A stretch of 64,000 nt of DNA. It comes from Chloroflexota bacterium (lineage in GTDB: Bacteria; Chloroflexota; UBA11872). Of this stretch, positions 60,752-64,000 are shown in pieces. Positions within the stretch are counted from its first letter, which is position 1. Each line of letters begins with the position of its first letter. The DNA is taken from assembly GCA_022821905.1 (NCBI GenBank), contig JAJECS010000018.1:51924-115923 (forward strand), written 5' to 3'. Under the pieces are notes generated by a model that ran no database searches, had not been told where the DNA came from, and worked only from the letters and a program-made list of their open reading frames with translations. Position numbers and translations under genes: made by a program.

Positions 60752-62209
60752 ATGCGTGAGCGCGAGCACAAGCTGGGCATCGACCCGCTCGTGGATCTCA
60801 ACCTCGACCGAGCGCTGTCCGCGTACGTGACGCGCCCGCACGAACCTCGGCAGCTGGTCACGACCTACTACGACACCGCCGATCTGCGACTCCTCCGCTG
60901 GGGCTGCACGTTGCGATTTCGGGTCGGCGAGGGATGGCAGGTCAAGCTCCCGGTGCTCGACGACGGCACCGCCCTCGCGCGTGACGAAGTGCGGGTGGAC
61001 GGCGCGGCCGACGCCCCTCCGCCCCACGCGCTCACGATCGTTCGGCCGTTCACTCGCGGGCGTGCGGTTGTCCCGCTGGTTCGCCTGGAAACGACTCGCC
61101 GGTCAACCGGAGTGGCCGGTCCACAGGGGCAAGACCTCGCCGAAATCTCGGATGACGTCGTGACGGCGTTTGCCGGCGGCGCGATGGCCAAGCAGTTTCG
61201 AGAAGTTGAAGTCGAGCTGCATCCAGACGTCTCGGAAGCGGTCGTTCGGGACGTCGTGACACGGTTGCAGACGGCCGGCGCGACCGTTCCGATTCGCGTG
61301 CCCAAGCTGCGGCGGGCGATCGAGGCCGACGCCGCCGCCTCGCCGGAAGTGACCGTTCCCCGGCTCGGCGGCCACGCCACGGCGGCCGATGTCATTCGGG
61401 CCGCGTTTGCCGAGGCCACGAGGCGACTGCTGCTTGCGCTGCCGGGCGTCGTCCTGGACGAGGACCCCGAAGCTGTGCACCAGGCCCGCGTCGCCACCCG
61501 TCGGTTGCGCTCCAACATGCGCACGTTTGGACCGCTCCTGGACGACGCCTGGCGGCGTGCGCTGGGCGACGAGTTGCGCTGGCTGGCCGGGCTCATGCAG
61601 CCGATTCGCGACGCCGACGTGATGCTCGAGACGATGGCGGCTGCGGCTCGAACGCTGGACCCGTCGCGCACGATCCCTGAGTCGGTCCTCGCGCAATTGC
61701 TGGTCGAGCGGCGGGAAGCGCGGGAAGAGCTCCTGGCCATGCTCCAGAGCGAGCGCTCCGACCAGCTGCTCGATCGCGTCGTCGACGCGTCGGCCTCGCC
61801 CCAGGTCCGTGACGAAGCGCGAGACATGGCGCCGCGCGAACTCAGGTCCCTCGCGCGACGGGCCGAGGGTCGCCTGGGCCGCGCGGCGTCAAAGGTCGAC
61901 GCCGCCACCAGTCCCGACGAGTTGCATCGCATGCGCATCGTGGCCAAGCGCGCGCGCTACGCCGCCGAGGCGGTGGAACGCTTTGGGGGCAAGCCGGTGA
62001 AGCGCCTGGCGCGCCGTCTCGCCGCGCTCCAGGATGTCCTGGGTGACTACAACGACGCAGTCGTCGCGGCGGATTGGCTGCGCGCCCGACCCATGGCCGA
62101 GCCCGCGGCCGCGTTCGAGGCCGGGGAGCTGGCGGGCACGCTCGACGCCATGGCCCGCGTCCACGCCGGCGACGTACCACGGGCGCTGCGCCGGGCAGGG
62201 CTGACCTAA
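60752..62209 (+). CDS. CYTH-CHAD-domain protein (triphosphatase/polyphosphate-binding)
   Basis: Two-domain protein, 485 residues from the ATG at 60752 (GTG starts at 60734 and 60749 are alternatives). The CYTH domain (about 1-190) starts with the ExExK motif (EREHK, residues 3-7), and shows TTYYDTADLRLLRWG and REVEVELHPD, typical of inorganic triphosphatases. The CHAD domain (about 205-480) is helical, with conserved His/Arg: VHQARVATRRLRSNMRTF and LHRMRIVAKRARYAAE. CHAD domains bind polyphosphate. It is cytoplasmic. It diverges from the thymidylate-kinase-like pair. Confidence 0.9.
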   Translation: MREREHKLGIDPLVDLNLDRALSAYVTRPHEPRQLVTTYYDTADLRLLRWGCTLRFRVGEGWQVKLPVLDDGTALARDEVRVDGAADAPPPHALTIVRPFTRGRAVVPLVRLETTRRSTGVAGPQGQDLAEISDDVVTAFAGGAMAKQFREVEVELHPDVSEAVVRDVVTRLQTAGATVPIRVPKLRRAIEADAAASPEVTVPRLGGHATAADVIRAAFAEATRRLLLALPGVVLDEDPEAVHQARVATRRLRSNMRTFGPLLDDAWRRALGDELRWLAGLMQPIRDADVMLETMAAAARTLDPSRTIPESVLAQLLVERREAREELLAMLQSERSDQLLDRVVDASASPQVRDEARDMAPRELRSLARRAEGRLGRAASKVDAATSPDELHRMRIVAKRARYAAEAVERFGGKPVKRLARRLAALQDVLGDYNDAVVAADWLRARPMAEPAAAFEAGELAGTLDAMARVHAGDVPRALRRAGLT

Positions 62210-62285
62210 GCGCAGCTAATCTCGGTTGGACGCGGCCGTCAGCGCTAGCACGGTCCAGTCGCCGACGGCGAGCCGTCCAGACGCC

Positions 62286-63713
62286 CTATGTCCGGACACC
62301 CTCGTCTCGCCTTCCCGCCGGCCGGCAGACGGCGGTAACCAGCACCACCGGGAAGAAGGTGATCAGGGTCAGCCCGACCACCATGCGGGCCAGTGTCGCG
62401 GGCCAGCGCCAGTCTGAGGTAAAGCTCTCCCAGACCGCGCGCAGCTTGTTTCGCGTGGGTTCGGCGGTGCCGTAGGCCACAAACTCGAGATCCTGGTGCG
62501 GCGCGGCGGGTTCGCCATTGATCCAGAATCCTCCATCGGCATACCAGTTCGACTTTGCAACCCCGACCCAGAGTTCGGAGTCAGAATCGATGTCGGCAAT
62601 CACCGTTACGCGCAACGGCCGGCCCTCGCGTACGGTCAGCGGTGGCAAGAGATCGATGCTGCGCCATTGCGTTCGCACGCCGGAGGGGAACTCCACGGAT
62701 CCAACAGCCAACGTGCGGTCCGGAAGATCCGGGCTCGTGATGCGCACGGCCGCCGTGCCCGTTCCGCCGCCCGGATCACGCTGGGCGAGCCGAAGATCGA
62801 TCCGCCCAATGGGATCGGCCGGCATTCGCAGCTCTTGGGTGACTGTTTCTTGCGCGAATAGGCGCAACTCCAAGGCCTCAAGGTCGGGGACGGCCCCAAC
62901 GTCGATGAGCAGGACTCTGTAGGTGAATACGACTGCAAGGGTGCCAAGCACGACAACGGCGACGAACGATCCGACCAGTTGCGCCCTCAACCGGCCAAAC
63001 TGCGCGCGAGGCCGCATTCGCGGTGCCGCGTCGGCGCGCAGGGCCATAGCGGCGCCCAAGCCAATCAGCAACGCCCCGCAGATCTCCAACATCTCTTCGA
63101 TGATGCTTCCCAACACGTGGTCCTGGCCGGTCAGCAGGATGTGCTGCGTGGCGTCATAGGCCACGGACAGCATCCAGGCTCCAGCACCAAGGACTATCGG
63201 CACTCGCGCCGCGGATGCGCCCAAGCCTCGGCGGGCGAAGAGCCACATGGCGAGCGCAAACGCCGCGAGCAGCGGACTGACCAGTGTGATTCGCGCCCAA
63301 TCCGCGGGACGACCCTCTACGCCGAACACCTCTCGCAGCACGTCCGCTTGTGCATCGTTGTGCGTATCGCTCATCTCACTGACGGCAATAACAGCGACCA
63401 ACGCCGCCAGCAGAAACCAGCCGACCAGGGCGAATCGGCCGGCCTTCCGGCGCCAGCTCGCGAAGGCGTTGGCCGCGGCCAGAAGCGCCACAATCAGCAG
63501 CGTGGCCGCGGATGCGGCGTTGGCAAAGCCTTCATCCAGCTCGGGGTCCAGCTGGCGCAGCAGATGGTCGGGCGACAGCAGCGACGGGAATGCCAGGCTG
63601 AAGAGCTGCGGCCCCACATGACCGCCCCACCACAACGCCACGACTCCCACAAGCAGGATTCGTCCAAACCATTCCGCCACCCGCACGGCCGCTTGGTGGT
63701 TGGCAAATCTCAT
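62286..63713 (-). CDS. Multi-pass membrane protein of unknown function
   Basis: Membrane protein, 475 residues from the ATG at 63713 (the frame is open from 63785). About eight hydrophobic segments are seen, including ILLVGVVALWW near the start, TLLIVALLAAANAFA, FALVGWFLLAALVAVIA, LLAAFALAMWLFA, an Ala-rich pair about residue 170-225, and VAVVVLGTLAVVFTYRVLL. A soluble extracytoplasmic region of about 170 residues (LRMPADPIGRIDLRLAQRD and on, beta-rich) precedes the C-terminal transmembrane helix (MVVGLTLITFFPVVLV). No family was recognised. It is convergent with CYTH-CHAD. Confidence 0.6.
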   Translation of the reverse strand: MRFANHQAAVRVAEWFGRILLVGVVALWWGGHVGPQLFSLAFPSLLSPDHLLRQLDPELDEGFANAASAATLLIVALLAAANAFASWRRKAGRFALVGWFLLAALVAVIAVSEMSDTHNDAQADVLREVFGVEGRPADWARITLVSPLLAAFALAMWLFARRGLGASAARVPIVLGAGAWMLSVAYDATQHILLTGQDHVLGSIIEEMLEICGALLIGLGAAMALRADAAPRMRPRAQFGRLRAQLVGSFVAVVVLGTLAVVFTYRVLLIDVGAVPDLEALELRLFAQETVTQELRMPADPIGRIDLRLAQRDPGGGTGTAAVRITSPDLPDRTLAVGSVEFPSGVRTQWRSIDLLPPLTVREGRPLRVTVIADIDSDSELWVGVAKSNWYADGGFWINGEPAAPHQDLEFVAYGTAEPTRNKLRAVWESFTSDWRWPATLARMVVGLTLITFFPVVLVTAVCRPAGRRDEGVRT

Positions 63714-63974
63714 CAGGGCGCTACAAGAACTCCATGCACGCCGATTGGTTCCATGGCGCGCCGTGCCCACGGTATACGAGCGCAACCTGAGCGGTCTTCG
63801 GCAGGGCCGCGCGAAAACTCACCCCATCGCGCGTCGGCCGAGCACACGTGGGAATTGCCCTAGGGAAGCTCTGAACAACCAGGGTGCCAGAGCGCCGGAG
63901 CGGCGACAGGGTGCCGTGGGGCGTCGGGTTGACGGCGTTTGGGGCCGGTGGTGCGTCATTAGCGGCGGTTTTGG

Positions 63975-63996
63975 CCCCGCGCGCCGACGCGCGGGG
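63975..63996. terminator. GC-rich hairpin near window end
   Basis: Perfect 9-bp arms CCCCGCGCG and CGCGCGGGG around CCGA. Could be a terminator for a gene outside the window or a repeat; no T-run was seen. The preceding 63714-63974 holds nothing recognisable. Confidence 0.4.
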
Positions 63997-64000
63997 CGCA

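Noticed and set aside
1..64000. Genome-wide recoding of TGA (for example to Gly or Trp)
   Set aside because: Many clear genes in the window end in TGA at the expected length (for example at 2365, 4514 and 21055), so TGA is a normal stop here.

Overview
The window is high-GC DNA from a bacterium that is most likely a member of the Chloroflexota, probably an environmental (SAR202-like or sponge-associated) lineage. This is an inference from gene style: lipoproteins with long Pro-Thr linkers behind LAACGE-type lipoboxes, family-5 solute-binding proteins with Val/Glu stalk repeats (KEVPVE), BNR sialidase-like proteins, many stand-alone sugar and keto-acid enzymes, and no LPS genes. Genes are tightly packed, GTG and TTG starts are common, and four families of dispersed palindromic repeats sit between genes.

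Layout. 1-5.7 kb: partial M20 deacylase, a PD-(D/E)XK nuclease-like protein, a BNR protein, an HpaI-type aldolase and an LPLAT acyltransferase. 6-11.2 kb: a redox lipoprotein island with a c-type cytochrome, a Gfo/Idh/MocA dehydrogenase, and then two tandem [cytochrome c - peroxiredoxin] cassettes on the minus strand. 11.3-16.5 kb: acetyl-CoA synthetase, an SMP-30 protein and a MoaD/ThiS-like protein with tungsten/molybdenum aldehyde:ferredoxin oxidoreductase. 16.5-24.4 kb: L,D-transpeptidase, a DUF6159-like membrane protein, an NHL protein, an ABC-2 exporter operon and a DUF4349 lipoprotein. 24.5-34.3 kb: gyrA and moaC, a Flp-like pilin, clpC, comF, accD, accA and a metallophosphoesterase. 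34.3-42.1 kb: SDR, AKR, a DapA-family lyase, a Doc toxin module, an MpaB-family oxygenase and an MMPL transporter. 42.3-47.6 kb: tRNA-Val, moeA, archease and rtcB, tRNA-Asn and a PIN-domain gene coupled to an unusual partner. 47.6-57.4 kb: GH20 hexosaminidase, a Cys-rich protein, a second BNR protein, two peptide/sugar ABC solute-binding proteins and a sugar isomerase-like protein. 57.9-63.7 kb: a phosphofructokinase, two thymidylate-kinase-like proteins, a CYTH-CHAD protein and a membrane protein.

The main discovery is that both peroxiredoxin genes (8151-9182 and 9856-10560, minus strand) carry an in-frame TGA exactly where the catalytic Cys of a CxxC-type AhpC/TSA domain belongs (FYRAFW-U-xx-C). 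Each TGA is followed by a perfect stem-loop whose 3-nt GUG apical loop lies 22-24 nt downstream, and the two copies differ by one compensatory, synonymous base pair. They are best read as selenocysteine-containing, surface-anchored peroxiredoxins, duplicated together with partner cytochrome c lipoproteins. Gene callers would split each into two false ORFs.

Other points of interest are a PIN-domain gene coupled (ATGA overlap) to a protein with no canonical start codon and a DUF3883-like C-terminus, an RHH-Doc module with a perfect 24-bp operator palindrome, tandem thymidylate-kinase-like genes of which one has Arg in place of the Walker A Lys, and a PFK with a non-standard nucleotide site.
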